This document shows positions 21,888-32,052 of a stretch of 64,000 nucleotides of DNA, in pieces. A model generated the notes under the pieces. It saw only the letters and a program-made list of their open reading frames with translations. It had not been told where the DNA came from and did no database searches. Each line of letters begins with the position of its first letter. The stretch's first letter is position 1. The DNA comes from Hygrocybe punicea (taxonomy: Eukaryota; Basidiomycota; Agaricomycetes; Agaricales; Hygrophoraceae), in assembly GCA_963556145.1 (NCBI GenBank), contig OY744469.1, forward strand, positions 4,932,767 to 4,996,766, written 5' to 3'. The translations under genes were made by a program, and so were the position numbers.

Positions 21888-22458
21888 TTACAGCTGTTTT
21901 GCCATCTGATGGCAGCAACTGCACTGTTTTGAATCAATTGAGAAATTTGGACTTGGTAGAATTTTGGGTGCTGTGTTTTGTATCTTATGAAATACTATTT
22001 GGATTAAGATGTTTATACAGGGAAAGTTGTACTATGTTTTGAGGACTATCTACGCCCGTAATTACATTTGGACAATATTTAGGATATAGTGAGTTGTTGA
22101 TGAAATAAAAGGTAGACCAGTACTTTTTGACACCCAAAATGATACTGTCAAATTATGACATCGAAAGAGCTCATATGAAGAAGACTGGAGGGAGAAAGTT
22201 GTTCATCTCTTCAAGGCCTAGAAGTACATATACCATATTCTTCTCTATTTTTGTCCTTTGAGCTGTCATTGCATCTGTACTATGTTTGTCTGTCATTAGG
22301 CTCGAAATACAACCTGAATCACAAACTGTATAACCATCTTGATCCAAACAGTATTTCATGAGATACAAAACACAGCACCCAAAATTCTACCAAGTCCAAA
22401 TTTCTCAATTGATTCAAAAAGGTGCAGTTACTGCCATCAGATAGTAAAACGATGGTAA
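21888..22458. mobile_element. Long-palindrome MITE, copy A (571 bp, one arm shortened)
   Basis: The left arm begins TTACAGCTGTTTTGCCATCT. The right end is the inverted counterpart (TTACCATCGTTTTACTATCT when read inward). The left arm is full length, while the right arm retains only about 130 bp. TA next to the CAG-like ends suggests a Tc1/mariner-type TA target, but that is inference. Non-coding. Confidence 0.7.
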
Positions 22459-22805
22459 ACTATTGAAAGTTGTAAATCACGATGATACATGGAACCATTC
22501 TGAATACATCGATTTACTATGAAATGTGTCTTCTATATACTGTAATTGAAATTTGGCTATTGATTCAGGCATCAAGCATTGATGACACATATGTGACATG
22601 CCCTGATATTGTATTCTTCAATCATTGTTACTGTGACTCTGCAATTTGAGGATCCACAATATGCAAGAGGTGTACCTTTTTGCTGAAAAGATGAGAATGA
22701 GCTATTGAAAATTCATTATCTACCTATAATCCAGATGTAATGTTTGCATATTCTCTTGATAGCTAACTATATCCAATGTTCAATGTGTACTGATCACATA
22801 TGACA

Positions 22806-22880
22806 ATAGTAAACTGAACATATTGACCGAACACATTGACCGAACACACCGAACATGTCCAATATGTTCGGTTTGTGGTC
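22806..22880. repeat. Small cluster of CCGAACA/TGTTCGG repeats
   Basis: CCGAACACATTGACCGAACA and its inverse TGTTCGG recall the 82-bp unit at 3938-4330. Possibly a remnant of the same element. Confidence 0.5.
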
Positions 22881-22975
22881 CATGAAACTGAATTACAATT
22901 CATTGTACAAATTCAATCAAACTACCTTTACTTCTCATATGTGATGCATAACCTTTTGTTCAAAGACGTGTCATA

Positions 22976-23791
22976 TTACAGCCGTTTGCATAATTCTTGG
23001 CAGTAAATGCACTTTTTTCAATCAATTAAGAAATATGGACTTAGTGGAATTTTGAGTGCTCTGTTCTATATCTCATGAAATACTGCATGGATTAAGATGG
23101 TTATAGAGGGAAAGTTGTACTATTTCTTAAGGGCTATCTACTCCTGTAATTACATTTGGACAATATTTAGTGTAGGGTGAGTTGTGGATGAAATAAAAGG
23201 TAAACCGTGTTTTTTGACACCCAAAATGATATTGTCAAATTATAGCATCAAATGAACTCCTATGAAAAAGTTTGTAAGGGGGAAGTTGTTCATTTTTTCA
23301 AGGGCTAGAAGGACATATACCGTGTTTTTCTTTATTTTTGTTCTTTCAGCCAATATTTATGGTTTTTGTGATATTTTGGTTCCAATGCAGACAAACATAG
23401 TACAGATGTAATATTGGCTGAAAGCACAAAAATAAAGAAAAATATGGTATATGTACTTCTAGCCCTTGAAAAAATGAACAACTTCCCCCTTACAAACTTT
23501 TTCATAGGAGTTCATTTGATGCTATAATTTGACAATATCATTTTGGGTGTCAAAAAACACGGTTTACCTTTTATTTCATCCACAACTCACCCTACACTAA
23601 ATATTGTCCAAATGTAATTACAGGAGTAGATAGCCCTTAAGAAATAGTACAACTTTCCCTCTATAACCATCTTAATCCATGCAGTATTTCATGAGATATA
23701 GAACAGAGCACTCAAAATTCCACTAAGTCCATATTTCTTAATTGATTGAAAAAAGTGCATTTACTGCCAAGAATTATGCAAACGGCTGTAA
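22976..23791. mobile_element. Long-palindrome MITE, copy B (816 bp)
   Basis: Arms 22976-23357 and 23410-23791 (382 bp each) are almost exact inverted copies around a 52-bp spacer. They start TTACAGCCGTTTGCATAATT and end with its complement. A transcript would fold into one very long hairpin. No coding content. Confidence 0.85.
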
Positions 23792-25098
23792 CTGGACGAA
23801 ATCTACAGGTGCAACAAGCATATTTACTCCTTTATATCTAAATTGATGATGAAATTCACTGCTGTACTGAGAAGCCTATGTTGCTATGTTCCTGCATTGA
23901 TACCATTGGATTGTATCTTGGCCCAACCTTCACTTCTTCCCATCCTGCCATAAATATGATGCTTTGCTATTTAATAATTGCTTTCCCATCATATTAGTTT
24001 GTTCTGGCATGATTGGAGCTTCTCTTGAACTAATTATGTTCCTTGTCCTTTTGTCTTGATCTCAAATCATTATGCAGTTGACTGCATTTATTGTACTATT
24101 TTCATGTCCTTTGATGAAACATCAACAAATTATACACCTCACCCTTATGAGCCCATTCAATGAATACATTGAAACAGCATCTGGGGTACAATGTGTGAAC
24201 TCCATAGTTTCTCAATGTTGATAGTTCTGCTTGCACTTTCTCTGCTTCAATATGGGATGTCAAATGTGGCACATAATGCACATCCAACAACTGTCCAGAC
24301 TTTTATTTCTGCTATTATTTGTGCAATTGCAATGCCCCGAATTCAGGTAGGGACATCTGCAAAACACTTTGTGCTGAAAAATGATGAACCGGCCGGTTAA
24401 AGCAGTATTCAACCTGTTCCTTGTGATTCCAATGTACATAGCTATTATATGTATCTGTAGACAAAGTTATCATATCTGGTTCATTCAGTCTATATTGCAC
24501 TGGCAATTCCTCAGAATACAGCAGGGATACTAGTTGGACAATACAGAACTCTCAGTACTGTTCAGACAGGTTTTCAACTCATCCATATGTCATAATGTGC
24601 ACATTACACTAACAAAGAATTCGATTATTATCATGAAGTTGGCTTAGCAGTGGACTACCCTTTCCCTACTTGACACCTTTGATCTGGTGACCTTATTGTT
24701 CTTGCTCATTTGAGACAACAAATTCTCACAGTTACAAAGTCAGCAGTCACACGGTTTCAAATTTATTCACAGGGCTTCAAAATTGTTCCCACAGTTTGCA
24801 ACAATTGTTCCCACAGCTTGGCAAATTAGAGTGTGACCCTGAGTTGAAAAACCCACCATATAGAACGATTCCCTTATCGGGACTCATAATGAGTACTAGT
24901 AGTTACTCATTGTAGTAGCTAGTGCTTGCAATCCAGTCCAGTCCACTCTCATTCTATCATTCTCTGAGTTCCCCTTGTCATTAAGGAGAATTCACTCAGT
25001 TCACTCAGTCCAATCAGTTCATTAGTCAGCATTAGTCAACTAGATACATTTCTAAGGTTACGGTTTCATCCTAAACAAAATAGACTATTCAAAAGGTA
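23792..25098. other. No gene recognised
   Basis: AT-rich sequence between two MITE copies. No coherent frame, RNA or repeat was recognised. Confidence 0.5.
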
Positions 25099-25486
25099 TT
25101 ACAGCCGTTTGTATAAATGATGGCACTTTTTGAAATTTTTGAATCAATTGAATAATATGGGCTTAGACAAATTTTTTGTGCTCCATCTTGTATCTCATGA
25201 AATACTGCATGGATTTACATGGTTACAGAGGGAAAGTTGTACCATTTTCTAAGGGCTATCAGCTCCTGTAATTACATTTGGACTATATTTAGTGTATGAT
25301 GCCCAGTGAGAAGTCCCGCGAATAAAATTATATTATGAGCATTCGGGTCAGTTTGGTTCCTATCCCAGCATATGTTAGGTTATTGCCAGTGGTGCTGTGC
25401 CGATATCTATTCTCTCATCAATAACTACAGCTGTATTCCTCGACCTAAATCAATAAATCCCTTTTAATTTTTGTCAACGAAAAGCA

Positions 25487-26163
25487 ATGCCTCAGTGCAA
25501 TTGCACTATCTGCAAAGTACCCACACAAGTATCAGATTGTACTTGGCGCTGACATGCACCTTTCCGTGCACCTGCTCCACAACCACTTCCTGCACCTACT
25601 CACCATACTCACCAACGATTTGATGCGAACTTCCCACTTCTAGACTACCCTGATCTTGACCATGAAGACATGGAGGGGGGGCAGAAATGGACATGGTCAA
25701 TAATGCTCCTGGAGCTCAACCCAATAACGACAGTGATCAGGAACAAATAGAACATCTTGCCTATGAGGAGGAACTGGGTGCAGACAACATTCATGCAGAG
25801 GATCCGTATCTCATGGATTGGGAGTTGGAGGATCCACCCCTCGAGGAGGTATGTCCTGCTCACCTATTTCTGGTGTCCAAATCACTGATCCTGTCTTTTG
25901 AAATGTAGGGTGATGATCTTGATGACGACAACCTCGATCCAGGTAGCATTGCTGCAATCCAGGTGGTGGAGGATCCACAGCCGCAGACACCCCCTCAAGC
26001 ACCAGAGGTCAATGATGTGCCACTAGAAGATGACATTGAAGAAAATGTTCACATCAAAGATTTACGGATATCACAGGCCTTCATTAGCTCACTCAAAGAA
26101 GCAACTCTTGAGCGCGATGGTCTCCACCAGGACACTGGAAAGTCATCCGGCTTGGGTCATTGA
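25487..26163 (+). pseudogene. Degraded protein resembling the N-terminus of Tnp2-type transposases
   Basis: It begins MPQCNCTICKVPTQVSDCTW, a C-x-C-x2-C pattern like the N-terminus of basidiomycete Tnp2/CACTA-type proteins. A TGA at 25550-25552 (a likely CpG transition) and a one-base slip in the G run at 25675-25681 break it. Downstream pieces read EEELGADNIHAEDPYLMDWE and, after an intron at about 25849-25909, IKDLRISQAFISSLKEATLE. The catalytic region is absent. The resemblance is from memory of the family and is tentative. Confidence 0.35.
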
Positions 26164-26313
26164 CATATTCTGGCTGGTATCGAAACCATGGCAGCGAACC
26201 CAAAGGCAAGGCAATCAAGGTAGAAGAACATACAAAGCAGCCAGACTCTGTCATACCCAAGAAATGCCCCAGCTCTCACGATTTCGACGCAAGCTCCAAA
26301 GAAGTCTAAGCTT

Positions 26314-27258
26314 GTGGAACTACTGACACCTGTTCACTCCAGCATGCCAGACGATTTAGAGTGTGAAGACGAAACTGACCTACCGGTGAATGTGTCCAGT
26401 CCCAAACCCACAGCAATCTGTGATCTGCAATCACCCAAAGATGCACCTGACATCAAGACACCCACCGACATACCAACTCCTGTATCACCCTCAACGCCTC
26501 CAAAAAAACTTGGTGATGTGGAAGAGGACACCTCCAGCTCATCTGGATCATTGCTGAATACAGAGATCTCTCCACTGGATATCCTCGCTGATGTGTCCGG
26601 AACAGCTCCAGCGGCTAATAGTGCAAATCTGGTGGATCCAGCAGTTAATGAAAAATCGTCCAAGGGAACTTTAATTGTGTCGAATCCCCTGTACGTGTCT
26701 CTCTCTTATATGATCTAGTCCTCAATTTGTGTCACAATAGACACGAAGCATTTGGATTACCGAGGAACAACAATCCCCGGGATACTTCCACTGTGAATAA
26801 AGGTATTGGCCATTCCAGAACAGATTCAGCAAAGTAATTGACTTTTACCCTTCCGAATGTAGGCTTTTCTACCTCCAAGGCTCCGGAAAAGGGAAAGAAC
26901 TTGAAGGCAGATATATGTAAAGAGGATGGTCCCATCTACGCAACAAAATCGATGGCAGCCAGGTATGTGTCTGTCCTTACCATTGACTGTTACTTAGTGC
27001 ATATATTTCATGATCAGAAACCTGTTCCTCAAGGACTATAAGGTGAAACATCCCAAAGTGACTAAGCTCAAATTCAACGCTGTGTGGGAACAGCTTCCCA
27101 TTAATGACCCAGAGGCATTTACGGTCTGTATTCTCCATTCCCCTGATCATAACAACATTGCTGACTCCCCACCTGTACAGCATTACAAGCAGATGAGTGG
27201 TGATCGGAAACAGTCCACCAAAGACGCAAAGAAAGTCGCCGCAAGCAGCGCATCGTAA
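26314..27258 (+). pseudogene. Unknown Ser/Pro/Asp-rich reading frames in the nested element
   Basis: Segments joined by plausible GT-AG introns read DDLECEDETDLPVNVSS, a TPTDIPTPVSPSTPPKK linker, GFSTSKAPEKGKNLKAD and a C-terminal block (RNLFLKDYKVKHPKVTKLKF...VWEQLPINDPEAF) ending in a Lys/Ala/Ser tail. Not recognised. It may be captured host sequence or the back half of a decayed transposon gene. Confidence 0.3.
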
Positions 27259-28594
27259 CAACACACCATTCTGTCCCTTGCTTTCAATGCCCAAGTCATT
27301 CTGTTTCTCGCTTTCATTGCACAAGTCGTTCTGCACCTTATTTCACACAAGTTTCATGTGTATCGCTTTCATCTCACACAACATCGCTGTTTCTTCATAT
27401 CGCCAATCAAGTTCTCACAATGTTTGATCAAGTGGCTCTACACCGTGACCAGGTCCAAGAATAGGTGGACTGGGGGAGGAGCGAGGCTGGAGCGAAACCA
27501 GTAGGGTGGCAGTGGGGGCAGCGGCAGTGGGGGCGGCAGGGAAGAGGAATGGATTAGAATAAAGCAAGTCAATGGACTCAATACAATGCAATTCGTTTTT
27601 GTGTTCTTTTTTATTCTGTGCAAAATGAAGTGAATGTGCTAAGCGGCCAAGAACTGTATTAGAGAAGTTTTTATCACATATGTCAGTACAATTCACTCTC
27701 AATCGACCCAATACATGGGATTTCTCACTGGGTATGATGAGTGGTGGATGAAATAAAGAGGTAAAGTAGTATTTTTGACACCCAATATGATATTGTAAAA
27801 TTATGGTGTCAAAAGAGCTCCTATGAAGAAGATTGTAGGGAGAAAATTGTTCAGTTTTTCAAGGGCTAGATACTCATATACCGTATTTTTCTTTATTTTT
27901 GTCCTTTGAGTCAAATATTACTCTGTATCAGATTTGTTTGTATTGGGCTTGAAATATCATATGAATCATAATTATGTGATCAAAGGACAAAAATGAAGAA
28001 AAATACAGTATATGAGCTTCTAGCCCTTGAAAAACTGAACAATTTTCTCCCTACAATCTTCTTCATAGGAGCTCTTTTGACACCATAATTTTACAATATC
28101 ATATTGGGTGTCAAAAATACTACTTTACCTCTTTATTTCATCCACCACTCATCATACACTAAATATAGTCCAAATGTAATTACAGGAGCTGATAGCCCTT
28201 AGAAAATGGTACAACTTTCCCTCTGTAACCATGTAAATCCATGCAGTATTTCATGAGATACAGGATGGAGCACAGAAAATTTGTCTAAGTCCATATTATT
28301 CAATTGATTCAAAAATTTTCAAAAAGTGCCATCATTTATACAAAGGGCTGTAAAGATATCCCTGAACTAGTAGCCAATGTGCATTTGAAGCTTCAGATTT
28401 AAGTCAGATATTATAATACCCAGAGATACTCTTGATTGAATAGGCCTTGTAGCCAAAACAGTTCATATTAAGCTGGTGAATATTGTTATCAGTATTCATT
28501 AGTCCACATTTTTATATTCCAGTAGTGAATATTAGTATTTCAGTACATCACACTCCCCAATTGCTATTGATACCTACTCAAAGTCTCAGTTCTT

Positions 28595-28949
28595 ATTGCT
28601 GTTTCCAAAATGCATGACATTTTTTGAAAAAATAAATCTTTCAAAGAATGAAGGACCATAATCGTGGGAAAGTTTCTATATATGGTAGCACTGTGAACTG
28701 GACAGTGAATGTGAACCCTTTCCCATTGTTGTGGTTACTGTAGCCCCCTGTGTACAATGTCAATAGCCTTGAATAAAAGAATTGCTGCACGCATACAGCC
28801 CTCATTGATATCCTCTTCGTCATCTGGCATGAACTCGAGTAAATGCTTACCAGTGCTACCATATATAGAAACTTTCCCATGATTACTGTCCTTCATTCTT
28901 TGAAAGATTTATTTTTTCAAAAAATGTCATGTATTTTGAAAACAGCAAT
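28595..28949. repeat. 99-bp inverted repeat with 157-bp spacer
   Basis: 28595-28693 and 28851-28949 are near-exact inverted copies containing TTTTTTGAAAAAATAAATC and GGGAAAGTTTCTATATATGG. Probably another foldback or MITE-like element. No TSD was established. Confidence 0.7.
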
Positions 28950-29109
28950 AATTAAAGAGACCTCACTATTACATTCTATTGACTCATACAGTACATATAC
29001 CTATAAACCCCTTTCTGATAGGTTATTTAGATATTAGAAACCCACGAACAACAAGAAGGTACCTGAACAAAGTCAACTCTGGTAATTCTTGGTGAAACAA
29101 ACAGTCACA

Positions 29110-29193
29110 TAACAATGGAATGGTTACACGGTCCTGGTTCCAGTTCAGCCAAAAAGGCCAAAAACTGGTCCAAACCAGACTTCGGCAACACTA
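29110..29193. mobile_element. Isolated right end of a hAT-like MITE
   Basis: Read inward from 29193 it begins TAGTGTTGCCGAAGTCTGGT with GGTTCAG/CCAG-type sub-terminal repeats, like the MITE at 19593. No matching left end was found upstream, so it is a truncated copy sitting at the edge of the decayed retroelement. Confidence 0.5.
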
Positions 29194-29394
29194 GCCCACA
29201 CCATCAATTTGAGGGTATGCCTCATCGAAGGCGCCTTGAATATTGTTGCTGACACCCTCTCCCGTGACTGGCTAGACGTTGCACTCCAGCACCAACCAAA
29301 CCTTCAGCTCTGCATCCACCCCCTTCCTCATCTTTCACAACCCCCTCGAGTACAGCTGGGGACATCCGTGCAATGACCACTCCCTCCCCCCAGT
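29194..29394 (+). pseudogene. RT/RNase H C-terminal remnant of a tyrosine-recombinase retroelement
   Basis: One frame reads RVCLIEGALNIVADTLSRDW then LDVALQHQPNLQLCIHPLP. The xGxxNxVADxLSR motif marks the end of the RNase H region in retroelement Pol proteins. The recombinase pieces follow downstream (30378 and 36598), so this is part of one dispersed DIRS/Ngaro-like remnant. Everything upstream of this motif is missing. Confidence 0.6.
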
Positions 29395-30369
29395 TAGGCA
29401 TCTGCATGGGTAACCCCCACGTATTTTCACGTACCCATACCCAATCGGAAAAATACCCGTACCCACGCCCACAGGTCAGATAGGGCAATGGGTCTGTTTT
29501 TTTAAGAGGTGGGTTGGACAGGTACGAGGGGGGGTTGCAGGTAACCTGACAACCCCTGTGTATCAACTACAATAGAAATACATTTTACAGTAAAAAATAA
29601 ACAGAGGGTGGGGCAAAGTGCCCTGCCCCATCCTCCACATTGGCCTGCCACACCTTGTAGCCTCACTCATCCCCATCATCCTCCTCGTACTGCCATTTGC
29701 CATCCATTCACGCCATTGGGTGTGGGCACTGGCCAGCACCTGAATGGGAGGAGGTCTGGGGCGTTTAGGCTGGCATTCCCATTCCCACTGGTGTGGCCAT
29801 TGCATGGCAATTGGCACTGTTGGTGTTGCCACTGCTGTTGCCATTTTCATTGGTGGTGGTCATGGTGTTGGACGGTGTTTGATGGTGGTGGTGTTGACGG
29901 TTTGGGCATTGGTGTTGGACAGCGTTGACGTTGGTGTTGGATGGTGTTGTCAATGGACGGCATTGTCATTGGACGGTGCTGTCATTGGCATTGGATGGCA
30001 TTGATGTTGGCGTTGGATGGCATTGTGGTTGTCTGGTGTTGGTGTTGGCATTGGATGACAGTGTTGGTGTGCTGCCTGGCTGCTAGCGCAGCTAAAAAGT
30101 GTTGGTCAGAGTAGAAGTGTAGGAATGAAATTAAGTAAAGGACTTACCTTGAGCAGAGCGGTTTGCAATTGCAAACCACTCTGCTCGTTCTCATCGTTGG
30201 GTGGTTGCTATGTTGATGTGATGTGAAGTCACGATTAGGTCACGGTTACCCGTGGGGTTGACCATGGGTCACAGGTTTCTCGTGGGTTCCGATTTGGCTA
30301 CCCATACCCAAACCCAATGGGTCAGGGGTACAAAACCCACAGGGGTCTGTATACCCCTGCATATGCCTA
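29395..30369 (-). mobile_element. hAT-like MITE, 975 bp, with perfect 8-bp TSD
   Basis: Ends are TAGGCATCTGCATGGGTA and, inverted, TAGGCATATGCAGGGGTA. The target duplication CCCCCAGT is perfect (29387-29394 and 30370-30377). Sub-terminal zones carry ACCCGTACCC/GGGTACGGG-type repeats. Read on the minus strand it has two palindrome plus intron-like modules: a 36-bp near-palindrome at 30151-30186 then GTAAGT (30147-30142), a CTGACC branch-like site and a TTTTTAG acceptor at 30092; and a weaker one at 29609-29630. TG-rich repeats lie between. No transposase. Confidence 0.85.
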
Positions 30370-30377
30370 CCCCCAGT

Positions 30378-30794
30378 CCCAACAGCCTTTCCGGCCACCG
30401 TGGACCCTTGAGCATCTCCTCCATGAGAGGTCTATTGCTCTCAGCCTCTCCATTGATAAGTCCACATGCTCGACATACAGCTCTGACTCAACTCATACCT
30501 TACATTCTGCAAGTCCCACTCGTTCCCCATTGACCCCACCCCTGAAATGCTCAGCTTCTTCATCATCTTCATGTCCTCCCACATCAAACCTTCTTCAGTG
30601 GACACCTACCTCTCAGGCATCATCAGTAGCTGGAGGACCATTTCCCTTGGCACACATCCACCATAACAGTCACCTCGTTTCTCATACTCTTGCAGGCTGC
30701 AAACACTCCTTTGGTTCCCCCACCACCCACAAAGACCCCCTCTCACGCTCAGACCTCTGCTTCACTGTCTCCTCACTCAGCAACAGCTCTTCGC
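30378..30794 (+). pseudogene. Tyrosine recombinase, N-terminal part (broken)
   Basis: Frames read FPIDPTPEMLSFFIIFMSSH, KPSSVDTYLSGIISSW, then LAGCKHSFGSPTTHKDPLSR and SDLCFTVSSLSNSS. These match the core-binding (SAM-like) part of the tyrosine recombinases of DIRS/Ngaro/Crypton-type elements. At least two frame changes show decay. The sequence is cut at 30794 by the LTR element; the continuation is at 36598. Confidence 0.65.
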
Positions 30795-31026
30795 TGTAGA
30801 GATCCATATCTCTGTGGGCATGTATTCTTCTATTTTCCTTCCCTCTGCATTCCCCTCTCTTCATTATATTCCATTTCCTTCATACACTCCCTTTTATAGA
30901 TACTATACAGTACCTATATAGTGGCTTGTGTACATAGTTACAAACAAGTTGAGTTTTGGGTTTTCACCCCAACGACAAGAACTTGCACACCCCGAATCCG
31001 CGCCTACAAAGGCCACATTCACCACA
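30795..31026 (+). repeat. 5' LTR of the non-autonomous element
   Basis: Begins TGTAGAGATCCATATCTCTG and ends CATTCACCACA. TTTTATAGATACTATA-type sequence may act as a TATA region. Confidence 0.9.
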
Positions 31027-31046
31027 TCTGGAGCCCACCGCGAGGA
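31027..31046 (+). other. Primer-binding site shared with the gypsy element
   Basis: TCTGGAGCCCACCGCGAGGA, identical over 20 bases to 5507-5526. Confidence 0.75.
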
Positions 31047-31110
31047 TCTGTCAGCTCACTTCACTCTCCTTGTATTTCTATACCCTGTTTGCCACTTTTG
31101 GCATAAAAAC

Positions 31111-31858
31111 TAGTGATGGACAGGTTCGGTTCAGTCCGGTTCAGGCCAAAAAAATCCGAACCTTGAACCGAACCTAAGGTTCAGTTCAGTCAATATGCTA
31201 AACCTTGAACTGAACCTTAGGTTCAGGTTCAAACAGGTTCAGTTCAGGTTCACCCTGATCTGAACCCTGAACCAAACCTGTAAGTGTATCATAGGGCTAG
31301 ATTACATTTTTATTCAGTATAAATGCCTTTATTTTATGCCTTGTGGTTATATAGCATGAACAAAGGTTCCTTTAGAGCAAATTGTACGTATTACTGTACA
31401 TTTGTATCACTTAAAGCTAACATGTTAAAGAAATTAAGCTTATCAGCTTCAATGTTGCAACTGTGGTACTTAAAAATAATGATAATATAATACATCATAT
31501 GTACTTGAGGCTTACCTTGGCATAATCCTCAGATATTATACAACTTATCCTGACAAATCCAGAGCTCAAACCCCCTGAAGGAGAGTGGCAGGATTTAACA
31601 GGAAGTTGTTAGCTACAACAAGAGAAAAGTGATCATGTTTCTTCCAAAAATTAGGCAAAATTATATTACATTTGTTGAAGTTTAGGTTCAGGTTCAAACT
31701 GGTTCGAACCAGGTTCACAGAATTTCCCCCCTGCCTGAACCTTGAACTGAACCTCAGGTTCGGTTCAGGCTTCAGCTTGAACCTGAACCCTATTTCAGGT
31801 TCAGTTCAGTTCAGTTCAGGTCCGAACCTCGGTTCAGAACCAAACCTATCCATCACTA
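31111..31858. mobile_element. hAT-like MITE, 748 bp, with perfect 8-bp TSD
   Basis: Ends are TAGTGATGGACAGGTTCGGT and, inverted, TAGTGATGGATAGGTTTGGT. The target duplication ATAAAAAC is perfect (31103-31110, 31859-31866). Sub-terminal GGTTCAG iterations fill about 170 bp at each end. The middle is AT-rich and, unlike its relatives, lacks clear palindrome plus intron modules. Confidence 0.9.
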
Positions 31859-32052
31859 ATAAAAACCCTCTTTTTCGGCTGCAAAAAAGATTTCCTGCGC
31901 CTCGTCATCGCCTTGTAGCTTCAAAAGCTTCCTGAAGATGTTATCCAGCCTCCACTTGCTTATTTATAGGTTTCTCGCACCTCCCTGATGGCAGCCATTC
32001 CCCCTCGCAAGTCCCAGAGCCATCACATGCCAACGAACCTGACTTTCGTTTA

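Larger units (their letters stand above)
25302..27732. mobile_element. 2.4-kb TIR element nested in MITE copy C
   Basis: The left end CCCAGTGAGAAGTCCCGCG and inverted right end CCCAGTGAGAAATCCCATG form a 19-bp imperfect TIR. TATGATG flanks both sides (25295-25301, 27733-27739). This extends to 8 bp (GTATGATG) if the right terminal G is counted as flank, which fits a hAT-like duplication. The interior carries gene remnants (25487-27258) but no complete transposase. Confidence 0.75.
25099..28353. mobile_element. Long-palindrome MITE, copy C, split by an insertion
   Basis: The left end TTACAGCCGTTTGTATAAAT is at 25099 and the inverted end is at 28353. Subtracting the element 25302-27732 and one duplicate leaves 817 bp, the same length as copy B, with matching arm sequence. 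The insertion lies in the left arm. Confidence 0.8.
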
